Assembly (NCBI GenBank): GCA_027322375.1
Contig: DAHVRS010000337.1
Location: 1 to 15,781 of the forward strand
DNA length: 15,781 nucleotides
Direction: 5' to 3'
DNA from: Brachybacterium sp.
GTDB lineage: Bacteria > Actinomycetota > Actinomycetes > Actinomycetales > Dermabacteraceae
Of this stretch, positions 1 to 6,895 are shown piece after piece. The notes beneath the pieces were generated by a model. It searched no databases. It saw only the letters and a list, made by a program, of their open reading frames with translations, and was not told the DNA's origin. Each line of letters starts with the position of its first letter. The first letter of the stretch is position 1. A program made the translations under genes and the position numbers.

Positions 1-205
1 CGAGCGCTGCGGCGAGCGCGGGCGGGGCGAAGCCGTCGTCTGCCGGGAAGGGGCTGACGGTGTAGTCGCGCCCCTGCCAGGACACCCCGGCGGTGTCGGT
101 CAGCGGCGACTTCTCCACGAAGTGCGCGGGCAGCGCCTTGCGCGCCGCCTCGCCCGGGGTGCCGGGGGCGCTGTTCTGGCCGGGGATGTCCTGTGCGGGA
201 GTCAC
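1..205 (-). CDS. SseB-family protein, N-terminal part (cut by window edge)
   Basis: This is the first 68 codons of a gene that runs off the left edge. The GTG start at 205 overlaps the priA stop as GTGA, which suggests translational coupling and fixes the start. The translation contains [18 protein letters not shown] at about residues 37-54, then [14 protein letters not shown], which resembles the conserved N-terminus of actinobacterial SseB-family proteins (a DTAGV-W-GR segment followed by an F--DDG segment). I recall SseB-family genes commonly lying just after priA in Micrococcales. The biochemical role of this family is not well defined, and SseB of enteric bacteria is only a name-giver here. 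The family call rests on a short segment and the location; the reading frame itself is well supported. Confidence 0.68.
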   Translation of the reverse strand, partial: MTPAQDIPGQNSAPGTPGEAARKALPAHFVEKSPLTDTAGVSWQGRDYTVSPFPADDGFAPPALAAAL

Positions 206-936
206 GGACGGCCTGCGACGTCGAGCGCCTCACCCATCGTGAACGCCTGGGCGTACAGCGCCTTGCCCACGATCGCACCCTCGACGCCCTCGGCGACCAG
301 TTCGCGCAGGGCGCGCAGGTCATCGAGCGAGGAGATGCCGCCGGAGGCGACGACCTTCGCCTCGGTGCGGGAGCAGACCTCGCGCAGCAGGTCGATGTTC
401 GGGCCGCGCAGGGTGCCGTCCTTGGTGACGTCGGTGACGACGTAGCGCTGGCAGCCGGCCTCGTCGAGACGCTCGAGGGTCTCCCAGAGGTCGCCGCCCT
501 CGCGAGTCCAGCCGCGCGCGGCGAGGGTCGTGCCGCGCACGTCCAGGCCCACGGCGATGCGGTCGCCGTGCTCGGCGAGCACCTCGGCGGTCCACTCGGG
601 GTTCTCCAGCGCTGCGGTGCCGAGGTTGACACGGCGGCAACCGGTGGCGAGCGCGGCGGTCAGCGACTCGTCGTCCCGGATGCCGCCGGAGAGCTCGACG
701 TCCATGTCCACGGCGGCGACGACCTCAGCGAGCAGCTTCGCGTTGCTGCCGCGGCCGAAGGCGGCGTCGAGGTCGACCAGGTGCAGCCACTGCGCGCCGC
801 CCTCCTGGAAAGCGAGCGCCGCGTCGAGCGGGGCGCCGTAGGTGGTCTCGGTCCCGGCCTCGCCCTGGACGAGTCGGACGGCCTGGCCGTCCTGCACGTC
901 GACGGCGGGGAGCAGCTCGAGCACGGGAGCGGTCAT
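202..936 (-). CDS. priA: PriA-type phosphoribosyl isomerase (HisA, possibly also TrpF)
   Basis: This 244-residue TIM-barrel enzyme isomerises ProFAR to PRFAR, the fourth step of histidine synthesis. In actinobacteria the same protein (PriA) often also isomerises phosphoribosyl anthranilate in tryptophan synthesis. The N-terminal catalytic Asp is D13 (LLPAVDV), the second lies in [11 protein letters not shown] (D169 or D173), and the phosphate-binding segments are GGIR (84-87), ASGG (197-200) and GAIVGKALY (220-228). The GLDVRG (130-135) and RGW (141-143) segments resemble the dual-function actinobacterial form. The ATG is preceded by AGGAGG (943-948) at good spacing. It follows the small membrane gene after a 98-base gap containing a hairpin, and its stop overlaps the SseB-family start. 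The HisA role is near certain; the TrpF role is inferred, because trpF cannot be looked for in this window. Confidence 0.95.
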   Translation of the reverse strand: MTAPVLELLPAVDVQDGQAVRLVQGEAGTETTYGAPLDAALAFQEGGAQWLHLVDLDAAFGRGSNAKLLAEVVAAVDMDVELSGGIRDDESLTAALATGCRRVNLGTAALENPEWTAEVLAEHGDRIAVGLDVRGTTLAARGWTREGGDLWETLERLDEAGCQRYVVTDVTKDGTLRGPNIDLLREVCSRTEAKVVASGGISSLDDLRALRELVAEGVEGAIVGKALYAQAFTMGEALDVAGRP

Positions 937-1012
937 GGGGTGCCTCCTGGCAGATGGTGCGGGTGCGCGGGATGCGCAACGTGGGTGCCGGCCGGGCCAG
1001 CGGGGTCTAGGG

Positions 1013-1030
1013 CCGACGGGGTTCCGTCGG
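1013..1030. other. Perfect 7-base-pair hairpin between the small membrane gene and priA
   Basis: CCGACGG (1013-1019) and CCGTCGG (1024-1030) are exact reverse complements with a 4-base loop. The hairpin begins 5 bases after the stop of the 53-residue gene, in the only sizeable gap of the his operon. No T run follows on the minus strand, so a classical intrinsic terminator is doubtful. It could pause polymerase or protect the upstream mRNA 3' end after processing. Confidence 0.5.
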
Positions 1031-1035
1031 GAATG

Positions 1036-1197
1036 TCAGAGCGAGCGGATCGCTGCAAAGGAGAGGACGAGGCAGAGCAGGCCCAGCACGGCGAGCGCGG
1101 CGACGGACCAGCGGGGCTTGCCGGAGCGGAAGAAGGACCATGCGCCGCCGACGAGCAGCCCGCCGACGAACAGCATGGAGAAGGCACCGAAGATCAT
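1036..1197 (-). CDS. Small two-helix membrane protein (53 residues) in the his operon
   Basis: A 53-codon gene encoding a very hydrophobic protein: [20 protein letters not shown] (residues 1-20, first helix), a basic turn [10 protein letters not shown] (21-30), then a second helix at about 31-50 ending in RSL. By the positive-inside rule the RSGKPR turn would be cytoplasmic, giving a hairpin with both ends outside. The ATG at 1197 overlaps the hisH stop as ATGA, and GGAGGAG (1205-1211) lies 7 bases upstream, so the start is well placed. I do not recognise a family. The operon position, the coupled start and the coherent hydrophobic pattern make it a real gene in my view. It is too short for usual ORF cut-offs, so it may be missed in annotations of related genomes. 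Confidence 0.82.
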   Translation of the reverse strand: MIFGAFSMLFVGGLLVGGAWSFFRSGKPRWSVAALAVLGLLCLVLSFAAIRSL

Positions 1198-1937
1198 GCT
1201 GCGGCTCCTCCAGCAGGCGCCGCAGCTCCACCGGCGGGCGCTGTGCCCTGAGCCTGCGTGCGGGGCAGGGAGCGCAGCCAGTTGCCGAGCAGCGCGGCGC
1301 CCGCGGCCCCCGACTTCTCAGGGTGGAACTGGGTGGCCATCAGTGCACCGTTCTCGACGGCGGCGACGAAGCGGTCCCCGCCGTGCTCGGCCCAGGTCAC
1401 CTGCGGCAGGCGCATCGAGCCGATCTGCTCCATCTCCCAGCTGCGGGCGGCGTAGGAGTGGACGAAGTAGAACCGCTGCTCGGCGACCCCGTCGAACAGG
1501 AGCGTGCCCGCGGGCGGCTCGACGGTGTTCCAGCCCATGTGCGGGACGACATCCGCCTGCAGCCGCGTCACCTCGCCGGGCCACTGGCCGAGGCCTCGGG
1601 TCTGCTCGCCGTGCTCCTCACCGCCGTCGAACATGACCTGCAGGCCCACGCAGATTCCGAGCACGGGGCGGCCGCCGGCGAGGCGTCGTTCGATGATCCG
1701 GTCGCCGCCGACGGCGAGGATCTGGGCGAGAGTCGCGGCGTAGGCGCCGACGCCGGGGACGACGAGCCCGTCGGCCGCGAGCGCCTGCTCCCGGTCTGCG
1801 GTGAGGGCGACGTCGGCGCCAGCGGCCTCGAGGGCGCGCACCACGGAGCGGACGTTGCCGGAACCGTGGTCGAGGACGACGACGCGCGGTCCAGCGGGCG
1901 CGGTCGCCGCGGTGGTCTGGGGGGCGGTCGCGCTCAC
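1194..1937 (-). CDS. hisH: Imidazole glycerol phosphate synthase, glutamine amidotransferase subunit HisH
   Basis: HisH hydrolyses glutamine and passes ammonia to HisF, which makes IGP and AICAR. With the GTG start at 1937 the protein has 247 residues. The class I amidotransferase triad is visible: the nucleophile C96 in [10 protein letters not shown], and H205 and E207 in QFHPEKS. PHMGWN is the HisH signature. I chose the GTG at 1937 because it overlaps the preceding stop as GTGA; another GTG at 1967 would add 10 residues. The C-terminus carries an unusual tail of Ala, Gly and Pro with the unit APAGGAA twice, whose last codons also supply the ribosome binding site of the next gene. The partner hisF is not in the window. 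Confidence 0.94.
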   Translation of the reverse strand: MSATAPQTTAATAPAGPRVVVLDHGSGNVRSVVRALEAAGADVALTADREQALAADGLVVPGVGAYAATLAQILAVGGDRIIERRLAGGRPVLGICVGLQVMFDGGEEHGEQTRGLGQWPGEVTRLQADVVPHMGWNTVEPPAGTLLFDGVAEQRFYFVHSYAARSWEMEQIGSMRLPQVTWAEHGGDRFVAAVENGALMATQFHPEKSGAAGAALLGNWLRSLPRTQAQGTAPAGGAAAPAGGAAA

Positions 1938-2581
1938 CGGCGCTTCTTCTTCCCCGAGGCGATCCACTCCAGCGCCTGCTGGCGGGTGAGCGCGGCGGGG
2001 TCGTGGCCTTCGCCGAGCTCGGCGAGATCGGTCGCGCCCAGCAGCAGCTCCTCGACCACATCATCGACCGCGCCGAGGACGATCGCGGGCGAGATGTCCT
2101 CGCCGCGCTGGCCGTTCTTGTAGCGGGTCGCGGTCATGCGGTCGCCGCGGCGCCAGAACAGCACGATGCCGTTGCGCTGCAGGGCGGCGGAGGCGATCGC
2201 GGCGAGATCGTGCGCAGCCGCCTCGGCCAGCGCGCCCACGGCGATCGCGCCGGTGGAGGTGTCCACGGTGCGGGTGCCCACGGGGATGTCGATCCCGTCG
2301 GTGCGCGCCTCGCGGCCCAGCCGGATCACGCCGGCGAGCGCGGTCGCGGTCGCGACGGAGGTCGCGACGACCGCGACCGTCGGGACCTCGTCCTCCTCGC
2401 CGGGGGCGGCGGAGGTGTCGGAGAGGACGTCCTCGACGGTCAGCGGGGCGTCATCGAGGGAGATCCCCTCCATGAGCCGCGCGAACTCGGCGTCGATGTC
2501 CCCGGCGGGACTGCCGCTCTCGCCAGGGCTGCTCTCGCCGGGATCGCTGTCGCGGGGTTCTTCGGGGTCGACGGTGCTCAC
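1934..2581 (-). CDS. Conserved unknown protein between hisB and hisH
   Basis: This 215-residue protein matches no enzyme family I recognise. Residues 1-65 are acidic and rich in Ser, Pro, Gly and Asp, probably disordered, with a short helical motif [16 protein letters not shown] (28-43). Residues 66-180 look like a folded alpha/beta domain ([17 protein letters not shown], then [20 protein letters not shown]), and the end is a basic KKKRR. No signal peptide or clear membrane helix is seen. It starts with GTG overlapping the hisB stop (GTGA) and ends overlapping the hisH start (GTGA), so it is probably translated in step with its neighbours. As I recall, unknown genes occupy this slot in other Micrococcales his operons. 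A role linked to histidine synthesis is only inferred from position. Confidence 0.85.
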   Translation of the reverse strand: MSTVDPEEPRDSDPGESSPGESGSPAGDIDAEFARLMEGISLDDAPLTVEDVLSDTSAAPGEEDEVPTVAVVATSVATATALAGVIRLGREARTDGIDIPVGTRTVDTSTGAIAVGALAEAAAHDLAAIASAALQRNGIVLFWRRGDRMTATRYKNGQRGEDISPAIVLGAVDDVVEELLLGATDLAELGEGHDPAALTRQQALEWIASGKKKRR

Positions 2582-3252
2582 AGGGCTCCCTTGGTCGAGG
2601 GGACGTCGAGGACGCGGTCATCGTAGGCGCAGGCGGCGCGCAGCGCACGGGCGAGCGCCTTGAACTGCGCCTCGACGATGTGGTGCGGGTCGCGGCCCTC
2701 GAGCACGCGGATGTGGAGGCAGATCGCGGCGTGGTGGGCGAGGGACTCGAAGACGTGACGGGTCAGGGAGCCGGTGAAGTGCCCGCCGATGAGGTGCAGG
2801 GCCTGGGCCTCGCTCTCGCCGGAGTGGACGCAGTAGGGGCGGCCGGAGAGGTCCACGACGGCCTGGGCGAGCGCCTCGTCCAGCGGCACGAGCGCGTCGC
2901 CGAAGCGGGCGATGCCGCGCTTGTCGCCGAGCGCCTCGCGCAGTGCGTCGCCGAGCACGATCGCGGTGTCCTCGACGGTGTGGTGGGCATCGATGTGGGT
3001 GTCGCCGGTCGCCTTGACGGTGAGGTCGAAGCGGGCGTGGGTGCCCAGCGCCGTCAGCATGTGGTCGAAGAAGGGCACGGAGGTGGAGACGTCCACCTGG
3101 CCGGTGCCGTCGAGGTCGAGGGTGAGCTCGACCGAGGACTCGCGCGTGGTGCGCGACAGTGTCGCGGTGCGGCGACGGCGCTCGGGCGAGGGGGTCTCGG
3201 CAGTGTTCTGAGCGGTGGTCGCAGCGGTGGTGCTGGTGGTGGTGTCGGTCAT
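2578..3252 (-). CDS. hisB: Imidazoleglycerol-phosphate dehydratase HisB
   Basis: HisB removes water from IGP to give imidazole acetol phosphate, the sixth step of the pathway, as a Mn-dependent cytoplasmic oligomer. The protein has 224 residues. Family motifs are FFDHML (61-66), DAHHTVEDT (88-96) and [17 protein letters not shown] (188-204); their histidines and glutamates form the two metal sites. It is a stand-alone dehydratase with no HisN-type phosphatase domain. The ATG overlaps the hisC stop as ATGA. The first 25 residues form a Thr/Ala-rich extension before the conserved fold; a later start is possible, but the overlap supports this one. Confidence 0.96.
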   Translation of the reverse strand: MTDTTTSTTAATTAQNTAETPSPERRRRTATLSRTTRESSVELTLDLDGTGQVDVSTSVPFFDHMLTALGTHARFDLTVKATGDTHIDAHHTVEDTAIVLGDALREALGDKRGIARFGDALVPLDEALAQAVVDLSGRPYCVHSGESEAQALHLIGGHFTGSLTRHVFESLAHHAAICLHIRVLEGRDPHHIVEAQFKALARALRAACAYDDRVLDVPSTKGAL

Positions 3253-4406
3253 CGGGGATCGGCCTCCTCGAGGGCGGAGCGGAATGCGGCGTTGTTCTCA
3301 GGCGTGCCGACGGAGACGCGCAGCCAGCCGGCGGGGCCGACGGCTCGGACGAGGACGCTGCGGGCGAGGAGTCCCTCGAACACGGCGTCACGATCGGAGA
3401 AGGTGCGGAACAGGACGAAGTTCGCGTCGGACGGCGCGACCTCGTGCCCACGGTCGGTGAGATGCGCGGCGAGCGCATCGCGCTCGGTGCGCAGGAGGGC
3501 CACGCGCCCCAGCAGCTCCTCGCGGTGGGCGAGGGCGGTGCGGGCGACGGCCTGGGTGACGGCGGAGAGGTGGTACGGCAGGCGCACCACGCGCACGGCG
3601 TCGACGATCGCGGGATCCGCGACGAGATAGCCGAGCCGTGCACCGGCGAGCGCGAACGCCTTGGACATGGTGCGGGTGACCACGAGGTTCGGGTGCTCGC
3701 CCAGCAGGCTGAGGGTGCTGGGCACCCCGTCGCGGCGGAACTCGCCGTAGGCCTCGTCGACCACGAGCATCCCGCGGGTCGGGGCGAGGGCGCGCGCGGC
3801 GGCCTCGACCACGTCGAGCGAGAGCGCGGTGCCGGTGGGGTTGTTCGGCGAGGTGAGCACCACGACCGCCGGGGCGTGCTCGGCGATCGCGGCGGTGACC
3901 ATCTCGGCCGTCAGCGCGAAGTCCGGGCCGGGGCCCCGCTCGGCGGTGACCCAGGCGGTGTAGGTGTCGCGCGCGTACTCGGGGTACATCGAGTAGTGCG
4001 GGGTGAAGCCGAGTGCGGTGCGGCCCGGCCCGCCGTAGGCCAGCAGGAGCTGGTGCATGATCTCGTTCGAGCCGTTCGCGGCCCACACGGCCTCCGGTGC
4101 CGGGGCGGGGATCGAGGACTCCTCGGCGAGGAACCGCCCGAGCTCGCGGCGCAGGTCCAGCGCTTCACGGTCCGGGTAGCGGTTCAGTCCGATCGCCGCC
4201 TCGACGGCCGCGGTCCCGATCGCCATGGCGAGCTCCGGGGACGGGCCGTAGGGGTTCTCGTTGACGTTCAGGGCATGCTCGACCTCGAGCTGGGGGGCAC
4301 CGTAGGGCGCGGCGCCGGCGATGCCGTCACGAGGGACGGGCAGGGCAGCGCGCGACAGGGGCTCCGCCAGGGGCGCAGCCGTGGTCTCAGCAGAGGTCTC
4401 AGGCAT
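3249..4406 (-). CDS. hisC: Histidinol-phosphate aminotransferase HisC
   Basis: HisC is a PLP-dependent fold-type I aminotransferase that converts imidazole acetol phosphate to histidinol phosphate using glutamate. The 385-residue protein shows NENPYGPS (49-56), NGSNEI (111-116), TSPNNPTG (185-192), the PLP-contacting D218 and Y220 in VVDEAYGEF, the Schiff-base lysine K249 in [15 protein letters not shown], and R363 (WLRVSVGT) for the substrate carboxylate. Two ATGs, at 4415 and 4406, are possible. I prefer 4406: a TACCAT box ends 7 bases before it, which would make the mRNA begin at the start codon. It opens the his operon in this window, while hisD, which normally precedes it, lies 8.6 kb away. 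Confidence 0.95.
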   Translation of the reverse strand: MPETSAETTAAPLAEPLSRAALPVPRDGIAGAAPYGAPQLEVEHALNVNENPYGPSPELAMAIGTAAVEAAIGLNRYPDREALDLRRELGRFLAEESSIPAPAPEAVWAANGSNEIMHQLLLAYGGPGRTALGFTPHYSMYPEYARDTYTAWVTAERGPGPDFALTAEMVTAAIAEHAPAVVVLTSPNNPTGTALSLDVVEAAARALAPTRGMLVVDEAYGEFRRDGVPSTLSLLGEHPNLVVTRTMSKAFALAGARLGYLVADPAIVDAVRVVRLPYHLSAVTQAVARTALAHREELLGRVALLRTERDALAAHLTDRGHEVAPSDANFVLFRTFSDRDAVFEGLLARSVLVRAVGPAGWLRVSVGTPENNAAFRSALEEADPR

Positions 4407-4413
4407 GGCCTCC

Positions 4414-4419
4414 ATGGTA
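4414..4419 (-). promoter_or_regulatory. -10 box of a probable leaderless hisC promoter
   Basis: TACCAT on the minus strand fits the actinobacterial TANNNT -10 pattern and is followed by 7 bases and then the hisC ATG at 4406. A start of transcription 7 bases after the box would coincide with the A of ATG. No clear -35 is visible. A GGAGG lies between box and ATG, but only 2 bases from the ATG, too close to act as a normal ribosome binding site. Confidence 0.42.
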
Positions 4420-4453
4420 GTGCCGAGGCGCTGAGGACAGCCGGGATGCCCGA

Positions 4454-4480
4454 GGTGCAGACGCCCGTCCGGCCTGCACC
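4454..4480. promoter_or_regulatory. Inverted repeat in the hisC/DUF3054 divergent promoter region
   Basis: GGTGCAG (4454-4460) and CTGCACC (4474-4480) are exact reverse complements 13 bases apart. The repeat lies between two divergent promoters, centred about 60 bases upstream of hisC and 100 bases upstream of the DUF3054 gene. It could be an operator for a dimeric regulator; seven-base arms can also arise by chance in GC-rich DNA. Confidence 0.3.
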
Positions 4481-4557
4481 GTCTCCTCTCGAGCCGCACA
4501 CCGTGGCGCCGCTCACGCGAGCGCAGTGTGCTGGAAGTCGTCTCACGGCGCCGGTCG

Positions 4558-4563
4558 TACCCT
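4558..4563 (+). promoter_or_regulatory. -10 box of a probable leaderless DUF3054 promoter
   Basis: TACCCT is followed by GGAGGG and then directly by the ATG at 4570, so transcription would begin at or next to the start codon. The GGAGGG touches the ATG and is too close for normal Shine-Dalgarno pairing. The segment TACCCTGGAGG matches TACCATGGAGG of the divergent hisC promoter at 10 of 11 positions. Confidence 0.42.
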
Positions 4564-4569
4564 GGAGGG

Positions 4570-4971
4570 ATGTTCCGCTCCCTGGGTGCCCTGGTCGGCG
4601 ACCTGCTGGTCGTCCTGCTGTTCGTCGCGTCCGGCCTCGTCCAGCACGGAGAGCCGCTGACCACGCAGAACCTCGTGCTGGTGGGCTGGCCGTTCGCGGC
4701 CGGCGCCCTGCTGGGCCATCTCGCGATCCGTGCCTGGCGTGCCCCCTTCCGCCTCTGGCCGCACGGCGTCTTCGTGTGGGCGATCACGGTCGCGGCCGGG
4801 ATGGCGCTGCGCACCCTGCTGGGCGGCACCACTGCGGTGAGCTTCGTCATCGTCGCCGCGCTGGTCACCGCCGTGGGGATGCTGGGCTGGCGCGCGATCG
4901 CGATGTACATGACCCGCGGCGAGCGCGCGGTGGCACGCCCCGCGGCCGACGGGGGCACCGCCTCGCGCTGA
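4570..4971 (+). CDS. DUF3054 family membrane protein
   Basis: A 133-residue protein with four predicted membrane helices at roughly residues 5-23, 34-53, 65-84 and 89-113. The first helix carries a conserved-looking Asp (GDLLVVLLFVASG), the third begins with WPHGVFVWAITVAAG, and LR (80-81) follows it. This layout matches the DUF3054 family of actinobacteria, as far as I recall; its function is unknown. The tail of about 20 residues is charged and probably cytoplasmic. The ATG at 4570 is chosen because the -10 box lies 6 bases upstream and the hydrophobic region starts there; the open frame extends to 4528 without coding support. It is divergent from hisC and convergent with the GH3 gene. Confidence 0.88.
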   Translation: MFRSLGALVGDLLVVLLFVASGLVQHGEPLTTQNLVLVGWPFAAGALLGHLAIRAWRAPFRLWPHGVFVWAITVAAGMALRTLLGGTTAVSFVIVAALVTAVGMLGWRAIAMYMTRGERAVARPAADGGTASR

Positions 4972-4984
4972 GGTTCCAGCGCGG

Positions 4985-5014
4985 GACGGCGACCGTCGAC
5001 GTCTCAGTCCTGAG
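4985..5014. terminator. Possible bidirectional terminator between DUF3054 and GH3 genes
   Basis: The 43-base gap between the two convergent genes holds two small hairpins: GACGG-CGA-CCGTC (4985-4997) and CTCAG-TC-CTGAG (5003-5014). Neither is followed by a T run, and the stems are only 5 pairs. The location is where a shared terminator is expected, but the sequence alone is weak. Confidence 0.3.
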
Positions 5015-6895
5015 TCAGGCCTGCAGTGCGAGCCCATGCCCGTAGGGGTAGAGCGGGTCGTCGGTCCCACCGGGCACGTCCTCGGGGGCGCTGCGCACGG
5101 CCGCCATCGAGCGCGGCAGGTCCAGCGGGAGCCGGCCCTGTGCGGGGATCTTCCCGGTGAGCGCATCGACCCAGGCCGCGCCGGAGACCCCGAAGGTGCC
5201 GGTGAGCACGTCGACGACCGGAGCGATGTCGGTGAGCACCGCGGCACGGTCCAGGTCCACATCCAGCACGAGCGGGCACGCCGCCTTGATCCGGGCGAGC
5301 CGGTGCGCGAGTCCGGGCGGGAACTCGAGATCACCCTGGTGGAACCATGCCTCGAGGAAGAGGTCATCGCGCGGCTGGAAGGGTGCGCCGATCCGCAGCA
5401 GGGCGAGATCCGCGTCCTCCGGGCGGGAGACCTGCTCGCCGAGTGAGGCGATGACCTCCTCGGGCAGGCCCTCGGTGTAGATCCGTCGGGGGCGCTCCTC
5501 CCCCGCCTCGTCATCCCCTGCGGACAGCAGCGGGAGCAGGCCGCCGTCGTCGTGGAGGATCACGACGCTGCGGGCTTGCGCCTCGTGGCCGCGCCGGCGA
5601 TCCTCCTCGGTGCCCACGCTCGCCGCGGCCGCGGACTCGTCCACATAGGGGTCATCGAACAGGCCGAGCCGGAACTTCACCTGGAGCAGGCGGCGGGCGG
5701 AGTCGGTGATCCGCTCCTCGCTCACCACGCCCTCGCGCACGAGACCAAGGAGCAGGTCGGGGCACTCCTCGCCGCCGAACTGGTCGGCGCCGGCCTCGAG
5801 GATCCGGGTCATCCGCTCGGGCGGGGTGAGTTCTTCGACGCCCCAGGCACGAGCGGGCAGGACCTGCTCGCCCACGTGGTTGTCGTTGACGAGCTCCCAG
5901 TCGCTGACGATCACGCCGTCATAGCCGAGCTCGCCGCGCAGCAGCCCGGTGAGGACCTGCTTGTTGAAGCCGAAGCCGACCGCCTCGATCTCCTCACCGT
6001 CGCGCACCAGGCCGACGGGCCGGCCGTAGTACGGCATGATCGCGTCGGTGCCCGCCTCGATCGCGGCGCGGAAGGGCAGCAGGTGGTCCTCGAAGCGGCC
6101 GCCGGGATAGACCTGGTCGCGGCCGTAGGGGAAGTGGGCGTCCTCCCCGTCCTTCTGCGGGCCCGCGCCGGGGAAGTGCTTGATGGTGGACTGCACCGAC
6201 GGCTCGCCCTCCTCTCCGGCGAGACCGTCGAGCGCGGCGACGACGAGCTCCGCTGTGAGCTCCGGGTCCTGGGAGAAGCATTCGCGCTGACGCGCCCAGC
6301 GGGGCTCGGTGGCGAGGTCCGCGACGGGGTGCAGTCCGGCCCGGATGCCGATGGCGGTGTATTCGCGGCGCACCGTGTCCGCCCAGCCCCGCACGAGCTC
6401 CGGATCGCGCAGCGCACCGAGGCCGAGCGGCTCAGGCCAGAGGGAGAAGAACGAGGTGGCCCAGGCGGTGCCCGCATTCTGCGCGCCGCCGTGCCGGGGG
6501 TCGGTCGAGATCGTCACGGGGATGCCGTGCGGGGTGGTCTCGGCGAGCTCCTGGAGGCGGTTGTGCCAGCGGGCGGCGGCCTCGGCGCTCTCGAGGCCGT
6601 GCACGTTGAAGTGCGTCATGAACTTCTCGGTGACGACCGTCGTGGTCGGGGACTTCGAGATCGCGCCCGGGGTCTCGAGCAGCGTCCCGTCGGGCCCGGT
6701 CTCGATGACGGTGTGGAAGAGCAGTCCCGCCTTCTCCTCGAGGGAGAGCCGGGCGAGGAGGTCATCGGTGCGCTCCTCGGCGCTGAGGCGCGGATCCTCG
6801 TAAGGATCCATGACGCCGTTGCCGTTCAGGTCCCGGTAGCGGGTGCCGTCGGCGGCTTCGGCGAGGCGGGGCAGGGAACGATCAGCCGTGGGCAT
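5015..6895 (-). CDS. Glycoside hydrolase family 3 beta-glucosidase-like enzyme, cytoplasmic
   Basis: A 626-residue GH3 enzyme: TIM barrel at about residues 40-410, then the alpha/beta sandwich domain ending in PLYPYGHGLALQA. The nucleophile is D332 in VIVSDWELV, and the family motif KHFPG is at 239-243. No C-terminal fibronectin domain follows. Residues 22-30 (DLNGNGVMD) form a D-x-N-x-N-G-x-x-D loop like a calcium-binding EF loop, seen in some GH3 subgroups. No signal peptide is present, so it should act on sugars after import. The ATG at 6895 has AGGAGG 6 bases upstream and overlaps the previous gene by 14 bases. It is last in the sugar locus. By context I infer release of glucose from short beta-glucosides, perhaps beta-1,2-linked; linkage cannot be read from sequence. 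Confidence 0.92.
   Translation of the reverse strand: MPTADRSLPRLAEAADGTRYRDLNGNGVMDPYEDPRLSAEERTDDLLARLSLEEKAGLLFHTVIETGPDGTLLETPGAISKSPTTTVVTEKFMTHFNVHGLESAEAAARWHNRLQELAETTPHGIPVTISTDPRHGGAQNAGTAWATSFFSLWPEPLGLGALRDPELVRGWADTVRREYTAIGIRAGLHPVADLATEPRWARQRECFSQDPELTAELVVAALDGLAGEEGEPSVQSTIKHFPGAGPQKDGEDAHFPYGRDQVYPGGRFEDHLLPFRAAIEAGTDAIMPYYGRPVGLVRDGEEIEAVGFGFNKQVLTGLLRGELGYDGVIVSDWELVNDNHVGEQVLPARAWGVEELTPPERMTRILEAGADQFGGEECPDLLLGLVREGVVSEERITDSARRLLQVKFRLGLFDDPYVDESAAAASVGTEEDRRRGHEAQARSVVILHDDGGLLPLLSAGDDEAGEERPRRIYTEGLPEEVIASLGEQVSRPEDADLALLRIGAPFQPRDDLFLEAWFHQGDLEFPPGLAHRLARIKAACPLVLDVDLDRAAVLTDIAPVVDVLTGTFGVSGAAWVDALTGKIPAQGRLPLDLPRSMAAVRSAPEDVPGGTDDPLYPYGHGLALQA

Noticed and set aside
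4407..4958. N-terminal extension of hisC
   Set aside because: The open frame extends upstream, but residues before the ATG at 4415/4406 are Arg/Ser-rich and lie over the DUF3054 gene; HisC proteins begin near the chosen start.
3159..5045. Long plus-strand open frame of 628 codons opposite hisC and hisB
   Set aside because: It runs antisense to two clear his genes, has low-complexity Arg/Gly/Ala composition and no family motif; open antisense frames are common in very GC-rich DNA.
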